Notes under the pieces: model-generated | What the model was told of the DNA's origin: nothing | Databases searched by the model: none | The model's input: the letters and a program-made list of their open reading frames with translations, nothing else | Program-made: the position numbers and the translations under genes | Shown here: positions 31,625-41,131 of the stretch, piece after piece | Layout: each line of letters starts with the position of its first letter | Numbering within the stretch: the stretch's first letter is position 1 | Origin: Providencia stuartii | Lineage (GTDB): Bacteria; Pseudomonadota; Gammaproteobacteria; Enterobacterales; Enterobacteriaceae | Direction: 5' to 3' | Assembly: GCF_029277985.1 (NCBI RefSeq) | Contig: NZ_CP119546.1 | Coordinates: forward strand, 2,480,001 to 2,544,000 | Length of the DNA stretch: 64,000 nt

Positions 31625-32215
31625 GTGAGCAAAATAAAACTAATTGTTGGCCTTGCCAATCCTGGTGCTGAATACGCCCAAACTCGTCATAATGCTGGAG
31701 CATGGTATGTCGACCAGCTGGCAGAACGTCACCATCAATCCTTAAAAGAGGAAGCCAAGTTTTTTGGCTACACCGCCCGTATCAATTTAAATGGTCATGA
31801 TGTACGACTCCTCGTTCCGACGACCTTCATGAATTTAAGTGGTAAAGCGGTTTTATCCATGGCTAATTTTTATCGCATCAATCCTGATGAAATTTTAGTC
31901 GCTCATGACGAATTAGATTTACTTCCAGGTGTTGCTAAGATGAAACTTGGCGGCAGTAACGGTGGTCATAACGGCTTGAAAGATATCCAAAACAAGTTCA
32001 GCAATAACCCTAATTTTTACCGCTTACGTATTGGTATCGGCCATCCAGGCGATAAAAATAAAGTGGTTGGTTTTGTTCTCGGCAAACCAACTGCTACGGA
32101 ACAAAAGCTGATTGATGAAGCTATCGATGAATCATTACGCTGTACCGACATTTTACTCAGTGATGGAATGGATAAAGCAATAAACCGTCTGCATAGTTTT
32201 AAAGCGACAGCGTAA
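31625..32215 (+). CDS. pth: peptidyl-tRNA hydrolase
   Basis: Pth frees tRNA from peptidyl-tRNA that has dropped off ribosomes. The chain of 196 residues begins [20 protein letters not shown] after the start. The active-site His is in [11 protein letters not shown]; Asn and Asp lie in [11 protein letters not shown] and VAHDELDL, and GGHNGLKDI is also conserved. The start is a GTG at 31625, giving the family N-terminus; an in-frame ATG 63 codons earlier would add an unrelated extension. No good ribosome-binding site is visible. It is followed by ychF, the usual partner. Confidence 0.96.
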   Translation: MSKIKLIVGLANPGAEYAQTRHNAGAWYVDQLAERHHQSLKEEAKFFGYTARINLNGHDVRLLVPTTFMNLSGKAVLSMANFYRINPDEILVAHDELDLLPGVAKMKLGGSNGGHNGLKDIQNKFSNNPNFYRLRIGIGHPGDKNKVVGFVLGKPTATEQKLIDEAIDESLRCTDILLSDGMDKAINRLHSFKATA

Positions 32216-32335
32216 AATCAGCCTATACAAAGAGTTCATTTCATCAAAAACAACTTTTTGTGTATAATCAGCGCCAATTTTCTAACATTCAGGGCAGCAC
32301 TCGCCTGCCCCTTGCTATTTTAAGGTGAGAAACAT

Positions 32336-33427
32336 ATGGGTTTTAAATGCGGTATCGTTGGTCTGCCTAACGTGGGTAAATCCACACTGTTTAATGCGTT
32401 GACCAAAGCCGGCATCGAAGCAGCCAACTTTCCTTTCTGTACGATTGAGCCGAACACAGGTGTTGTGCCAATGCCAGACCCACGTCTTGATCAATTGGCT
32501 GAGATTGTAAAACCACAACGCATTTTACCCACTACGATGGAATTCGTTGATATCGCTGGTTTGGTTAAAGGTGCATCAAAGGGTGAAGGTTTAGGTAACC
32601 AATTTCTAACTAACATCCGTGAAACGGAAGCCATCGGGCATGTTGTTCGTTGCTTTGAAAATGACAATATTATTCACGTTGCGGGTCAAGTAAACCCAGC
32701 GGAAGATATTGATGTTATTAATACTGAGTTGGCTCTCGCTGATCTTGATACCTGCGAACGAGCGATCCATCGTATTCAAAAACGCGCCAAAGGCGGTGAT
32801 AAAGATGCGAAAGCGGAACTCGAAGTTCTGGAAAAATGTTTGCCGCACCTTGAAAAAGCCGGCATGTTAAGAACTTTAGACCTTAGCACTGAAGACAAAG
32901 CAGCCATCCGTTACTTAAGTTTTTTAACGCTCAAGCCAACGATGTATATTGCAAACGTGAATGAAGATGGCTTTGAAAATAACCCATATCTTGACACGGT
33001 ATATAAGATCGCTGAAGCAGAAGGCTCTGTCGTTGTTCCTGTTTGTGCTGCAATCGAGTCAGATATCGCTGAACTTGAAGATGAAGAACGTGATGAATTT
33101 ATGGCAGATTTGGGAATTGAAGAACCCGGACTGAATCGCGTGATCCGTGCAGGTTATGAATTATTGAATCTTCAAACCTACTTCACCGCGGGCGTAAAAG
33201 AAGTTCGAGCTTGGACCATTCCTGTTGGCGCAACTGCACCTCAAGCGGCAGGCAAAATTCACACAGATTTCGAGAAAGGCTTTATTCGCGCTCAAACCAT
33301 CGCATTTGATGATTTTATTAAATATCGCGGTGAGCAAGGAGCAAAAGAAGCCGGTAGAATGCGTGCTGAAGGTAAAGATTACATTGTCCAAGACGGCGAT
33401 GTATTAAACTTCTTGTTTAATGTGTAA
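32336..33427 (+). CDS. ychF: redox-regulated ATPase YchF
   Basis: An Obg-like ATPase (OLA1 family) linked to ribosomes and oxidative-stress control. The 363 residues contain the P-loop GLPNVGKST (about 8-16), the G3 segment [12 protein letters not shown] and the C-terminal TGS-like domain ending DVLNFLFNV. The G4 position reads NVNED and not NKxD, which explains ATP preference in the family. TATAAT at 32263-32268 may be its -10 box, and a small leader hairpin lies at 32292-32310. Its last codons are the left edge of a 580-bp direct repeat, so the gene's 3' end is the island attachment site. The gene itself is intact. Confidence 0.97.
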   Translation: MGFKCGIVGLPNVGKSTLFNALTKAGIEAANFPFCTIEPNTGVVPMPDPRLDQLAEIVKPQRILPTTMEFVDIAGLVKGASKGEGLGNQFLTNIRETEAIGHVVRCFENDNIIHVAGQVNPAEDIDVINTELALADLDTCERAIHRIQKRAKGGDKDAKAELEVLEKCLPHLEKAGMLRTLDLSTEDKAAIRYLSFLTLKPTMYIANVNEDGFENNPYLDTVYKIAEAEGSVVVPVCAAIESDIAELEDEERDEFMADLGIEEPGLNRVIRAGYELLNLQTYFTAGVKEVRAWTIPVGATAPQAAGKIHTDFEKGFIRAQTIAFDDFIKYRGEQGAKEAGRMRAEGKDYIVQDGDVLNFLFNV

Positions 33428-33993
33428 GCCTATACTCTAGTTTTAGATTGTCACATTAAGCATCATTTAAAAACAGCATAAAATTCATAATATTACTATG
33501 GTTTTATGCTGTTTAATGTCTCACTGAATTTCATGAAAACTCACACCTAAATAAATATATTGCTTATTTATCTTCTCTTTTTTCAGTGAGTATAATCATA
33601 TAAATCCACATAATTACTTGAATTTATTATATTTACTGACACAAAATACAGAACAGCAAAATCTAAAGAAAAACTTTCCGTATCAATGACTTCAACGGTT
33701 TGTACCTTGAAGTGATACCTAATGGTAAAAAAGCTGGCAGTTTCATTTTCAAATAAATGGAAAATCGAGCATGCTGGCATTAGGCAACTACCCATTGGTA
33801 ACACTAGCTGAAGCCAGCTCTAAATGTGATGATGCTAGAAAACTCGTATCAGCAGGAATTAATCCAACACAAGCTAAGCAACTAGATAAGATCAGAAAAG
33901 CGAACGAATCTGCAAATACATTTCAGATCATCGCAAAAGAATGGTTGCAAATGAAAGATTGCGCTGATGTGACCAAATACCGTCGCCTTGATA
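33415..33993 (+). repeat. direct repeat A: ychF 3' end plus decayed integrase 5' part (left island boundary)
   Basis: About 580 bases recur at 46720-47300 in the same orientation with only around ten differences by eye. The identity begins with GTTTAATGTGTAA, the last codons and stop of ychF, and ends inside the integrase remnant. It includes a 13-bp stem AAACAGCATAAAA (33471-33483) / TTTTATGCTGTTT (33502-33514) that probably ends ychF transcription. The repeats bound 13.3 kb and look like attL/attR of an element inserted at the 3' end of ychF, or like two elements side by side. Confidence 0.9.
33471..33514 (+). terminator. stem-loop after ychF
   Basis: A perfect 13-bp stem with an 18-base loop begins 44 bases after the ychF stop, with T residues on the 3' arm. 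The same structure recurs at 46776-46819 in repeat B. Confidence 0.6.
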
Positions 33994-34749
33994 TGTTGGA
34001 GCGCATTTTATTTCCTTCTATCGGTGCATTACCAATAAGAGAAATTACATCTCACCATATTCTCAAAATATTGCAGCGTGAAGTTCAAAGAGGCGCTCCA
34101 ACAGTTGCAGCTGAAGCTAAACGGACGATATCCGCGATTTTTGAATTGGCTGTTGCCACATTAAGAGCTGATAGTGATCCAGTATGGGCAATAAGAAAAG
34201 CTCTCCCAGCAAACAAAACACAACATAAAAAAGCCCTCACTACGGATCAAATAGGTCAACTACTCAACAACGTTGATAATAGCCGTGGCACCTTTCAACT
34301 GAACTATTGTATGTGGTTAATGTGGTGGACGCTTTCTCGTCCATCTGAAGTCGCTGAGGCGGAATGGTCTGAATTCGATCTTGATAATGCACTTTGGACT
34401 ATCCCAGCTGAGCGAATGAAAGCACGAAGAGAACATATTGTTCCTCTGCCTACACAAGCTATTACGATTCTAAGATCTCTTTATGGTTTTACTGGTAACC
34501 GCAAACATTTATTTCCCGGTCGTGATTCTTGCCATAAACCAATGTCTACTAACTCGCTAAGGCAATTTCTTAAAACGAGAGGTTGGAGTGGTATATATAG
34601 CCCTCATGCGACCACGTACAACAGGCAGCACACGATTAAATGAGTTAGGATATCGACCTGATGCTATCGAAGCACAATTAGCCCATATGGACTCAAATAG
34701 CGTTAGACGTTCATATAACCATGCAACTTACCTTGAAGAGCGCAAAATC
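33635..34749 (+). pseudogene. P4-type tyrosine integrase, frameshifted
   Basis: Reading across frames recovers a phage P4-like integrase. The arm-binding domain (TDTKYRTAK, INDFNGLYLEVIPNGKK, WQFHFQINGKSSMLALGNYP) is broken by frameshifts near 33676 and at the A-run near 33730. The catalytic domain follows in one frame (33735 to about 34612): WTLSRPSEVAEAEW with the first arginine, KARREHIVPLP, then SPHAT. A third frameshift near 34613 precedes RTTGSTRLNELGYRPDAIEA and the tyrosine region RRSYNHATYLEERKIM. No good start codon is left. The gene cannot make a working recombinase, so the island can no longer excise by itself. Confidence 0.88.
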
Positions 34750-35259
34750 ATGATATTACCACTGGATACGCAATCCCTAGAATACCGTTGCTTGATTCAG
34801 GCTATCGTCTGGCAACGAATCGTGGTTTGGGTCGAGGAAATCGAAGTTGAAGGCGGTACAGCCAATATATTGAAATCTGTCTCACCATTTGAATACCTGA
34901 TTGATACGCACAGCGATGACACTTATCGAGATACGCTCAGCAACAATGCCAGTTCTTACCGTTTTCTAGCCACCCTGCGCCCTGAAACCCCATTAGACGT
35001 ATTAAGGCAACATGGACGCATTAGTTATCAACCCTGCTGGAAGCTACCTCGAATAGCACAAAAAGAATGGCAAGGTTTATGGGTACCGAATGAGGATGGA
35101 TGGGAAAACCTATCAGAGGAAAATATTCATCAACCAAAAGGGATTGGTGAGTGGCCTGATTTACCTCATAAAAGTATGAAGCCATTGGTGCACGGGCTGC
35201 AAGAAGATGGCGGGGATTATTTGCGGTACTTGATTTATTGGAAAAGCCAGTGCCAATAA
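34750..35259 (+). CDS. unknown protein joined to the integrase tail (possibly a gene fragment)
   Basis: The frame of the integrase C-terminus runs on past ERKIM into about 170 residues that are not integrase (LEYRCLIQAIVWQRIVVWVE, later WQGLWVPNEDGWENLSEEN). I do not recognise this part. It is acidic, tryptophan-rich and probably soluble, with no signal peptide. It may be the C-terminal fragment of a gene cut by the insertion, or a small gene starting at the ATG at 34750, which has no clear ribosome-binding site. It lies upstream of vgrG with 271 bases between, so a T6SS-linked role is possible but unproven. Confidence 0.45.
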   Translation: MILPLDTQSLEYRCLIQAIVWQRIVVWVEEIEVEGGTANILKSVSPFEYLIDTHSDDTYRDTLSNNASSYRFLATLRPETPLDVLRQHGRISYQPCWKLPRIAQKEWQGLWVPNEDGWENLSEENIHQPKGIGEWPDLPHKSMKPLVHGLQEDGGDYLRYLIYWKSQCQ

Positions 35260-35530
35260 TCAAAAAATATGGCACATCACGGAAAACACGCCTATTCCCC
35301 AAGGAGGTCTAACCGCTTCCTTTTTATATTCTTTGCTGAATCCGACTAACGCTTTATCTCACCCAGATAAATCCTATTCATCACCTATTATTCAATATTG
35401 TTTCACATTCAATTTGTCTTTATGCGCAGTAATCCGTTATCTTAACGTAAATTACTTAACATTAAAGTGGGTAACCTCACTCGCGGCTTATTGTATTTTC
35501 GGTTACCACGGTGGACACAAAGGAAATAAG
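35260..35530. other. 271-base leader of the vgrG operon
   Basis: The vgrG frame is open through most of this stretch, but the translation (runs of Leu, Tyr and Cys) has no VgrG character and lies before the ribosome-binding site. It most likely holds the promoter and 5' leader of the vgrG operon. Confidence 0.4.
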
Positions 35531-38239
35531 ATGAGCTTAATGGATAATGCACTACGACCTTTTTTATCCCATAATCGCTACCAGCTTGCTGTACAAGGTC
35601 GCCAGACCCACTTAGATGTTGAGCACTTCACGGGACGTGAAGCCATTAGCGAAACGTACCGTTATCAGATTACCTTTACTTCCACAGAGAAAAACCTGCA
35701 AGCACCACAGTTTCTTCGCCGCAGTGCTGATTTTACCTTTTCGTCACCCACTCTACCGCTGGCTGCGCTGAACACACTGACTGAACCGCAAAAACGTGTT
35801 CATGGCGTGATCACCCACTTCAAGCGGCTGTCTGGCTCCGCTGATGAAGCACAATACCAAATTGTGATAGAGCCATTTGTCTCTCTGTTACGTCATCAAA
35901 TGCGCTCTCACCGTTTTTTCTTAAATAAATCCGTGCCGGACGTCATTGACCTCATTTTGCGTGAGCATGACATGAAAGGCTGGGAATTTGAGTTTCATTT
36001 GCAACGCCAATACCCTAAACGGGAGCAAATCAACCAAATCAATGAGAGTGATTGGCAATTTATCGAACGCCTGTTAAGTGAAGTCGGGATTTTCTATTCC
36101 TTTAGTCTTCAAGCCGACACTAAAACCGAAGTCATTCATTTTGGGGATAGCCAACGTGCGTATGTGTATGATTTGCAGCTCCCGTTAAACAGTCCTTCTG
36201 GCATGAATGATAATGGCGTGGAGAGTGTGTGGGGATTATCGCTGCGTCATCAAGTGGTGGAGCGTAGTGTGACCACCAAAGATTACAATCACCGCCAAGC
36301 AATGCAAACCTTGCAATCCATTGAAACGGACATGACCCGAGGCAATGGCGACGACATCAATTATGGTGATGTGTACCATTATCAAGCTCGCCACCTTGAG
36401 CGCGGTGAGAAGTACCAACCTGAAACGGAAACCGCTCACTTTTGGTCACGCCTTGACCATGAGCGTTTTCTGGCTCGTCAGACTCAGTTGCACGGTAAAA
36501 GTAACTCACCGATGCTAACGCCATTATTGGTGCTCAAAATTACCGATAACCAACTGCCTTCAACATTACCGTCTGACTTTCAATCTGAAATCTTAATCAC
36601 ACGCTTGCGATTTTCAGGTAGCCGCAGCAATGCCTTAGTCGTGCAGTTTGATGCAACGTCGTACACCGAAACTTTGTGCTGGCGTCCGACTTTGAAGCCT
36701 CGCCCTGTGATTGCTGGGACTTTGATGGCGCGTATCACCAGCGCCAAATCCCACGATATTTACGCTCATCAAAACGAACACGGTTTTTATTGGGTGAAAT
36801 TCGATGCCGACCGTGATGAAAAACCGACGGGGTATGAAAGTATGCCCGTACGACTGGCGAAACCCTACGCAGGCGATACCTACGGCATGCACTTCCCGTT
36901 AATTCAAGGGACAGAGGTTGCTATTGCCTTCCATGAGGGTGACCCAGACCGACCGTATATCGCCCATGCGTTACACGATTCCCATCGTCCCGACCACATC
37001 ACTGACAAAAATAATACCCGCAATGTCATTCGTACCCCTGCGAATAATAAGCTACGCATGGAAGACAAACGCGGGGAAGAACACATCAAATTCAGCACCG
37101 AATACGGGGGGAAATCGCAACTCAATTTAGGGCATCTGGTTAATCAAGGGCGTGAAAAGCGCGGTGATGGCTTTGAGCTGCGAACCGACAGCTGGGGGGC
37201 GATACGTGCGGGGAAAGGGCTGTTTATCAGCACCGATTTACGCACGAAAGCCTCTTCAGAACAACTGGATATGCGCGAAGCCAAGCAACAACTGGATGAT
37301 GCATTGAACCTAGTGAGCTCCCTACGGGAAGCAGCCGAAGTCGCAAAAGCAGAGCTGGCAGACATGAAAGCTCAGCAACGCTTATTAACTGAGTCCATCA
37401 ACGAATTGCAGCAGGCAGCGTTATTGCTTAGTGCGCCAGCAGGTATTGCCTTAACCTCACCCAAAACCGTACAGGCTCACAGCGGTGAAAACATTACCCT
37501 GACGGCCAATAAACAGGCAGATATCTCAGTCGGTAAAAAAATTACCTTAGCCGCAGGTCAAGCCATCAGCTTATTTGCTCACACCTTAGGAATCAAAGCC
37601 TTTGCAGCAAAAGGTAAAGTGGAAATTCAAGCTCAAAGTGATGAAATGCATCTCACCTCACTCAAAGACATGACCGTCACTAGTACCGGTGGTAAAACCG
37701 TCGTTGCCGCTAAAGATGAACTTCTATTGACCTGTGGTGGCGCCTATATTCGATTAAAAGGCGGGCAGATAGAGTACGGTAGCCCCAATAACCAAACGGT
37801 GAAAGCCACTAATTGGGTGGTTGAAGGACCGGCGTCTATGGATGTCACTCACCCGCAATTCCCGCAATCGATGCCAAAACAAACCTTGCGTTTTCAACTG
37901 AGCTCCTCACCACAAAGCCCGATGAAGGCGCGTGCATTTGAGCCGTATGAACTGTATGCCAATGGAGCACTGATTTTAAAAGGTATGAGTGATGCGCAAG
38001 GTAATGTCCAAATTGACCATGATATTCCCACCGATAGCTATCAACTATACCTACTCAGTGGGGATCGTTATGACATTACAGTACCACCACCTGCTGAAGA
38101 TGATGACAGTAACGAGCCTACAGTCAATATTGGATTTAGACCAAGCGCACCTAGCCAAGAGCGTGAAAATGCACGTATTGGCGATGCATGGGGTCAAAAC
38201 CTTTCAGAGTTTTTAACCGCATTCAAAAAGGATAAGTAA
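35531..38239 (+). CDS. vgrG: type VI secretion VgrG spike with coiled coil and C-terminal extension
   Basis: 902 residues. The gp27-like base comes first (about 10-380: LDVEHFTGREAIS, INQINESDWQFIERLLSE), then the gp5 OB-fold (about 390-490: GTLMARITS, then GFYWVKFDADRDE, then GTEVAIAFHEGDPDRPYI). A 60-residue heptad region follows (about 572-630), then the DUF2345 beta-helix (635-770). A tail at about 785-860 looks like a small transthyretin-type beta domain (FEPYELYANGALILKGMSDA). Such tails in other VgrGs bind a specific phospholipase cargo. The ATG at 35531 has AAGGA upstream; earlier in-frame codons are leader. One base separates it from the phospholipase D gene. Confidence 0.94.
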   Translation: MSLMDNALRPFLSHNRYQLAVQGRQTHLDVEHFTGREAISETYRYQITFTSTEKNLQAPQFLRRSADFTFSSPTLPLAALNTLTEPQKRVHGVITHFKRLSGSADEAQYQIVIEPFVSLLRHQMRSHRFFLNKSVPDVIDLILREHDMKGWEFEFHLQRQYPKREQINQINESDWQFIERLLSEVGIFYSFSLQADTKTEVIHFGDSQRAYVYDLQLPLNSPSGMNDNGVESVWGLSLRHQVVERSVTTKDYNHRQAMQTLQSIETDMTRGNGDDINYGDVYHYQARHLERGEKYQPETETAHFWSRLDHERFLARQTQLHGKSNSPMLTPLLVLKITDNQLPSTLPSDFQSEILITRLRFSGSRSNALVVQFDATSYTETLCWRPTLKPRPVIAGTLMARITSAKSHDIYAHQNEHGFYWVKFDADRDEKPTGYESMPVRLAKPYAGDTYGMHFPLIQGTEVAIAFHEGDPDRPYIAHALHDSHRPDHITDKNNTRNVIRTPANNKLRMEDKRGEEHIKFSTEYGGKSQLNLGHLVNQGREKRGDGFELRTDSWGAIRAGKGLFISTDLRTKASSEQLDMREAKQQLDDALNLVSSLREAAEVAKAELADMKAQQRLLTESINELQQAALLLSAPAGIALTSPKTVQAHSGENITLTANKQADISVGKKITLAAGQAISLFAHTLGIKAFAAKGKVEIQAQSDEMHLTSLKDMTVTSTGGKTVVAAKDELLLTCGGAYIRLKGGQIEYGSPNNQTVKATNWVVEGPASMDVTHPQFPQSMPKQTLRFQLSSSPQSPMKARAFEPYELYANGALILKGMSDAQGNVQIDHDIPTDSYQLYLLSGDRYDITVPPPAEDDDSNEPTVNIGFRPSAPSQERENARIGDAWGQNLSEFLTAFKKDK

Positions 38240-38240
38240 T

Positions 38241-40163
38241 ATGTCTGGAGGTAATTGGAGCCAATTCCCGCTAGGAGTTCAACTCCCAACATCAGCAACG
38301 CCACCGATGATTGATATACCAGTATCAAGTTGCATGGTGGCACATGTGACGCCAAGCTGGATACCTGAACGCACGAAATACCCCATGAGTTTATTTACCT
38401 ATGCACCATTAATTAATGGACAACAAACCTTTGCTGCCGTTGCGGAAGCTATTCGTAAAGCGAAAAAAAGTATTGATATTATTACATGGGGCTTTCAACC
38501 CTCTATGTATTTTGAACGTAGTTCGGATGCCCGAGAAGGTCAATATCCGATGATTGGCGAGTTGTTAGAGCAAAAGGCCAATGAAGGTGTGCAAGTGCGT
38601 GTACTTGTGTGGTTTGATCATGTGGGAAAACATTTTGAGAAAAGCTTTCCCGGTTGGGGGAAACAAGTGATATCGCCATCCCAACTCAATGATTTTCTTG
38701 TCTTTGGTGCAAAGCTCGATTATCAAACCCAAAAACAATATCAGTTTGATATCGCTTGGAACCGTAAAGTTCATATGGGCCTTGTCAAAAACTTGTCAGT
38801 ACGGACTCGTGATATTACAATGAGTATACCTGATTCGCGATTAAAAGATGTTACGGCGCGAACCAATCATCAATTTTCGAGTCAAGAAACTGAGCTAAGT
38901 GCTCGCTGGGCTGCTTTAGCGGCTGGTTCAACGCATCATCAAAAAGCGGTTTTAATCGATTATGAAGAGCCTGAAAATGCGATTGGTTTTGTGATGGGGC
39001 ACAATATGCACTCGGAATATTGGGATCAAGATGCACATGCCATCACTCGTTATAAGGAAGAGTCATGGCTTGGTCGCGATGGCGTAACTGCGTGGCAGGA
39101 TACCTCAAACTGTGTGTATGGTGAGCTACTGTATGATTTAAATGATAACTTTGTGTCGGCGTGGAAAAAAACTGATGGTTTTTTCGCCAGCAAAGGTGAC
39201 GATGTAGAGCAACTTGCACAGAGAGAAAGTCGCTCACGATGTGACTATATCCCGACACCTGAGCATATCAAAAAACTCAACGCCCATTACACATTTTTAG
39301 CCAATAATCCTTTAGTTCCCACGGGCGGAAAAATTTGCCGAACCCAGCCACAACACGATGAATACGATATATTAAAAGCCTATGATCATGGTGTTAAACA
39401 TGCCCGTAACTACATCTATTTTGAAAACCAATATTTTCGTTTGTCATCTATAGCGACCAATTTACGGGATATGGTTGAAGAACGAAACCGACGTTTTTTA
39501 CAAGCTGCTGAAACTGACAGCAAATTACAAAGCATTAAACCACCTCCGTTCTATCTTTTTGTTGTCACTAATTCAACGGAAAAACCCTCTGTCGGAAGTT
39601 CGAATGAAGTAGGCGGTTATCAAACTTATAAGATGTTAGAACAACTTGGTCGTCGAGATTTAATGAAAGAGCACGTTTACGATCAATCGTTCAAACCTAA
39701 GTCGGGTTATTGGGGGGTCTATATTCGAAGTGAAGATATCAAAAGCCCTGATGATATTCAGCCTGAAAAAATTGAGGGGCTAGAAACAATGATCTGTACA
39801 CTTGTCTCTCCTGATTCGGATAGATGGCAGCAAGTGTATGTACACAGTAAATTAACTTTAGTCGATGATACCTTTTTAATTCAAGGCTCTGCCAATATTA
39901 ATTTACGCAGCATGGCATTCGACAGTGAAATCGCCGTGATATTGCAAGATACCGATGATTTTCCAATTGTGAAGCCGTTAAGGGAAAAGTTATGGGGATT
40001 GCATAAGAGGACTGGGAGTGTTTCTAGTAGCTTAGATACAGAATTTGAAAAATGGAAAGATCTTCTTGCTGATAATAAAGAAAATAAAAAAGATAAAAAA
40101 CAACCAGTAAGTTCTCTTCTTCCCTTCGAGGATAAAACTATTAGTTTAAAAAATGCGGATTAA
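38241..40163 (+). CDS. tle5: phospholipase D toxin of the Tle5 type (T6SS effector)
   Basis: 640 residues with two HxKx4D (HKD) phospholipase D motifs. The first is His233, Lys235 and Asp240 in STHHQKAVLID. The second is His535, Lys537 and Asp542 in YVHSKLTLVD, with GSANINLRSM just after. Both active-site halves are intact. There is no Sec signal peptide, consistent with delivery by the spike. The gene starts 1 base after vgrG and is followed directly by lipoprotein genes, the layout of Tle5 effectors, which attack phosphatidylethanolamine in the target's periplasm. The Lys-rich C-terminal 40 residues are not part of the core fold. Confidence 0.92.
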   Translation: MSGGNWSQFPLGVQLPTSATPPMIDIPVSSCMVAHVTPSWIPERTKYPMSLFTYAPLINGQQTFAAVAEAIRKAKKSIDIITWGFQPSMYFERSSDAREGQYPMIGELLEQKANEGVQVRVLVWFDHVGKHFEKSFPGWGKQVISPSQLNDFLVFGAKLDYQTQKQYQFDIAWNRKVHMGLVKNLSVRTRDITMSIPDSRLKDVTARTNHQFSSQETELSARWAALAAGSTHHQKAVLIDYEEPENAIGFVMGHNMHSEYWDQDAHAITRYKEESWLGRDGVTAWQDTSNCVYGELLYDLNDNFVSAWKKTDGFFASKGDDVEQLAQRESRSRCDYIPTPEHIKKLNAHYTFLANNPLVPTGGKICRTQPQHDEYDILKAYDHGVKHARNYIYFENQYFRLSSIATNLRDMVEERNRRFLQAAETDSKLQSIKPPPFYLFVVTNSTEKPSVGSSNEVGGYQTYKMLEQLGRRDLMKEHVYDQSFKPKSGYWGVYIRSEDIKSPDDIQPEKIEGLETMICTLVSPDSDRWQQVYVHSKLTLVDDTFLIQGSANINLRSMAFDSEIAVILQDTDDFPIVKPLREKLWGLHKRTGSVSSSLDTEFEKWKDLLADNKENKKDKKQPVSSLLPFEDKTISLKNAD

Positions 40164-41129
40164 ATGATGAACATAAAAATAAACATCGCATTATTATTGG
40201 GATTTATTCTGCTGATGGGCTGTAAGCCTATTGATAAAAAGGACGTCACTGTGACTCAAAAAGCCAAACCCGATTTAACCTTCACCTGCGTGTATGAAAA
40301 AGACACGCTACCACCCGTTGATCCGGAAGCGGATATTTGGTTTAAACAAGCACGTGAACTTGAAAAAGTGAATAAACATCAACGAGATTATACCAAAATT
40401 GGTGATCTCTACCGCAAAGCCGCGGAGCGTAATCACCCCAAAGCCATGCTTAACTTAAGCAATTTAATCAGTTATGGCAAAGTGCCACCAATAGCAGGAA
40501 AAGGTCCCGCACAAGAGGTGTGGGATATTATTCAAAAAATGGCTAAATTGAACATCAGCTATGGTTATTACCAAATGGGACATTATCTAGACACGGGTTA
40601 TGGTGTAGCTGCTGATAGAACGAAAGCGTTAGCGTATTTTCGTCAAGCTGCAGATTTAGGTAATCCAGAGGCTCAATATGTGATTGGAGATATACTTGTT
40701 TCTCAACGCTTATCGGACAGAGATAACCCTGCCTATCAACCCGAAATAGGAAAAAGTATGTTGGATTGCGCAGCTAAACAAGGTAATGGGGAAGCTGCGC
40801 GTCGATTTGCTACATACTCTTTTAATGTGGAAAATAATGTTGATACTACCTTAATATACTATCAACTAGCAGTTAAAAATGGTTTGCGTAGTGCTGCATC
40901 TAGGTTAAATCAAGTTTTTGACCCAAATACAACTCCAAAAGATTATTACTATCTAGGTGTAAAACCAGATCTTGAACGTTCTGCTCGTTATGAAGCTATT
41001 GCTAATGAGATTAGAAATAATCCCGAGGCACGCTTTCCCGATATCGATAAAATCGTACCCCTCCCCCCTGCTGAACTCCCTGAATGGGATGGTACGTTTG
41101 AATATAAAAAACAGGTTGAAGGACAATAA
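40164..41129 (+). CDS. Sel1-repeat lipoprotein, probable Tle5 immunity protein, copy 1
   Basis: 321 residues with a signal peptide and lipobox LLMGC (Cys20), so a periplasm-facing lipoprotein. Two or three Sel1-like helical repeats follow (YTKIGDLYRKAAERNHPKAM, then GYYQMGHYLDTGYGV, then ALAYFRQAADLGNPEAQ). Its start abuts the phospholipase D stop codon with no gap, so translation is coupled. Tandem Sel1-type lipoproteins next to PLD effectors act as immunity proteins in other bacteria, and I infer that here. Its first 20 residues differ from those of copies 2-5, and it is the likely ancestral copy. The central part (about residues 175-262) is specific to this copy. Confidence 0.87.
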   Translation: MMNIKINIALLLGFILLMGCKPIDKKDVTVTQKAKPDLTFTCVYEKDTLPPVDPEADIWFKQARELEKVNKHQRDYTKIGDLYRKAAERNHPKAMLNLSNLISYGKVPPIAGKGPAQEVWDIIQKMAKLNISYGYYQMGHYLDTGYGVAADRTKALAYFRQAADLGNPEAQYVIGDILVSQRLSDRDNPAYQPEIGKSMLDCAAKQGNGEAARRFATYSFNVENNVDTTLIYYQLAVKNGLRSAASRLNQVFDPNTTPKDYYYLGVKPDLERSARYEAIANEIRNNPEARFPDIDKIVPLPPAELPEWDGTFEYKKQVEGQ

Positions 41130-41131
41130 TC

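Noticed and set aside
33583-33804. A 73-codon minus-strand frame that appears twice (also at 46888-47109)
   Set aside because: It is duplicated only because it lies opposite the integrase remnant inside the 580-bp direct repeats.
34750-35259. Idea that the unknown protein before vgrG is a DUF4123-type effector adaptor
   Set aside because: Those adaptors usually lie between VgrG and the effector, and I see no matching motif, so I left it as unknown.
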